This document shows, one piece after another, positions 5,612 to 6,275 of a stretch of DNA of 6,275 nucleotides. The position numbers and the translations under genes are program-made. This DNA comes from Chloroflexota bacterium (GTDB taxonomy: Bacteria > Chloroflexota > Anaerolineae > Anaerolineales > UBA11858): contig DOTA01000190.1 of NCBI GenBank assembly GCA_003513015.1, positions 1 through 6,275 of the forward strand. Reading direction: 5' to 3'. The notes beneath the pieces were generated by a model. The model ran no database searches and was not told the DNA's origin. It saw nothing but the letters and a program-made list of their open reading frames with translations. Position 1 is the stretch's first letter, and each line of letters begins with the position of its first letter.

Positions 5612-6256
5612 ATGAGTACCCTGCCCCCTCCGGATTGGCCTCATCTCGATTTGGAGCGCGCTTTGTGGGCCAATGGCGCGCTGTGGGTGGCCGGGATTGA
5701 TGAAGCCGGACGCGGCGCTTTAGCCGGGCCGGTGGCCGCCGCCGCCGTGATTTTGCCCCAAATCACGAACTTCACTCTGGAATTACGCGGGGTGCGCGAT
5801 TCCAAAAAGATGACTCCCCCCCAAAGAGAATCCTGGTCCCGCGCTATCCAAGCAGCTGCGGTGACTTTTGGGGTGGGTCTGGCCTCCGCAGGTGAAATCG
5901 ACACCCTGGGCATCTCACCCGCCACCAAACTGGCCGTCAAACGGGCTATTCAAGCCCTTTCGGTGGTCCCCGATCATTTATTGATCGATTACATCACGCT
6001 GCCAGACCTGCCCATCCCGCAGACCTCGCTTCCCAAGGGCGATGCCCACTCCCTGAGCATTGCCGCGGCTTCGGTTTTGGCAAAAACGGCACGAGATGCT
6101 ATACTTTGTGAGCTAGATCAACAATACCCCGGTTATGGCTTGGCCGAACACAAAGGCTATGGCACAGCCGCTCACCAGGCTGCCATCGAGAAACTTGGCC
6201 CCTCACCTATTCACCGCCTAACCTTCGAGCCGTTGTGTTCTATACAAAAAGCGTAA
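5612..6256 (+). CDS. rnhB: Ribonuclease HII
   Basis: RNase HII cuts the RNA strand of RNA-DNA hybrids and starts removal of single ribonucleotides misincorporated into DNA. The protein has 214 residues, normal for the family. The four carboxylates of the active site are present: D30 and E31 in the GIDEAGRGALAGP motif, D126 in HLLIDY, and D144 in KGDAHSLSIAAAS. Their spacing agrees with E. coli D16, E17, D108 and D126. RDSKKMTPPQR (62-72), the SVLAKTARD segment (154-162), GYGLAEHKGYGT and SPIHRLTFEPL near the C-terminus complete the family pattern. The ATG lies two bases after the glycosyltransferase stop and has no clear ribosome binding site, so translation is probably coupled. Residues before the DEAGRG motif (LERALWANG) resemble the helix often found in RNase HII of Chloroflexota, from memory. 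The gene is complete and shows no lesion. Confidence 0.95.
   Translation: MSTLPPPDWPHLDLERALWANGALWVAGIDEAGRGALAGPVAAAAVILPQITNFTLELRGVRDSKKMTPPQRESWSRAIQAAAVTFGVGLASAGEIDTLGISPATKLAVKRAIQALSVVPDHLLIDYITLPDLPIPQTSLPKGDAHSLSIAAASVLAKTARDAILCELDQQYPGYGLAEHKGYGTAAHQAAIEKLGPSPIHRLTFEPLCSIQKA
6077..6105 (+). promoter_or_regulatory. Promoter candidate inside rnhB, pointing downstream
   Basis: TTGGCA (6077-6082) and TATACT (6100-6105) are spaced by exactly 17 bases, and TG at 6097-6098 makes the -10 an extended one. The expected start is near 6112, about 145 bases before the rnhB stop, so it would serve a gene beyond the window. It is inside coding sequence, and chance cannot be excluded. Confidence 0.45.
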
Positions 6257-6275
6257 CTGCTCAGCCTAAAACAAA
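6257..6275 (+). other. Start of the spacer after rnhB
   Basis: Only 19 bases remain. Nothing is recognisable in them. Confidence 0.5.

Noticed and set aside
5987..5992. DY instead of the common DG after the third catalytic aspartate of RNase HII
   Set aside because: The position after this aspartate varies among RNase HII proteins, and all four catalytic carboxylates are present, so it is not evidence of altered activity.
6241..6246. TATACA at the end of rnhB as a second promoter
   Set aside because: The bases 17 upstream (CTAACC) do not resemble a -35 hexamer and there is no extended -10.

Overview
The window reads as an ordinary chromosomal segment of a bacterium with moderate GC content. 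The codon style and the look of several proteins suggest a member of the Chloroflexota, class Anaerolineae. The main hints are the RNase HII N-terminus, the short zinc-dependent phospholipase C-like protein without a signal peptide, and the pan gene order. This taxonomic placement is an impression from the sequence, not a database result. All eight recognised genes lie on the + strand. No RNA gene, insertion sequence, CRISPR array or phage gene was seen.

Positions 1-2624 form a tight pantothenate operon. It holds the C-terminal end of panB (ketopantoate hydroxymethyltransferase), panE (ketopantoate reductase), panC (pantothenate synthetase) and a flavodoxin-like protein whose start overlaps the end of panC. 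PanB makes ketopantoate, PanE reduces it to pantoate, and PanC joins pantoate to beta-alanine to give pantothenate, the precursor of CoA. An eight-helix membrane protein of unknown role follows after 18 bases (2643-3470) and may be the last gene of the same transcript.

Positions 3471-4085 are lower in GC. They hold a separate small transcription unit: a plausible promoter (3544-3573), a strong ribosome binding site, a 104-residue protein of unknown function (3608-3922), and a hairpin that may be a terminator (3992-4018).

Positions 4086-6256 form a third group. It begins with a PF00882-like zinc-dependent phospholipase C-type protein. Its start codon lies at the distance expected for the transcription start from a perfect extended -10 element, so its mRNA is probably leaderless. 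A family 2 glycosyltransferase of the dolichyl-phosphate/polyprenyl-phosphate sugar transferase type follows, and then rnhB (RNase HII). A near-consensus promoter sits inside the 3' part of rnhB and points out of the window.

No clearly new multi-gene system was found. The items most worth a second look are the leaderless start, the internal rnhB promoter, the flavodoxin coupled to panC, and the uncharacterised 104-residue gene.
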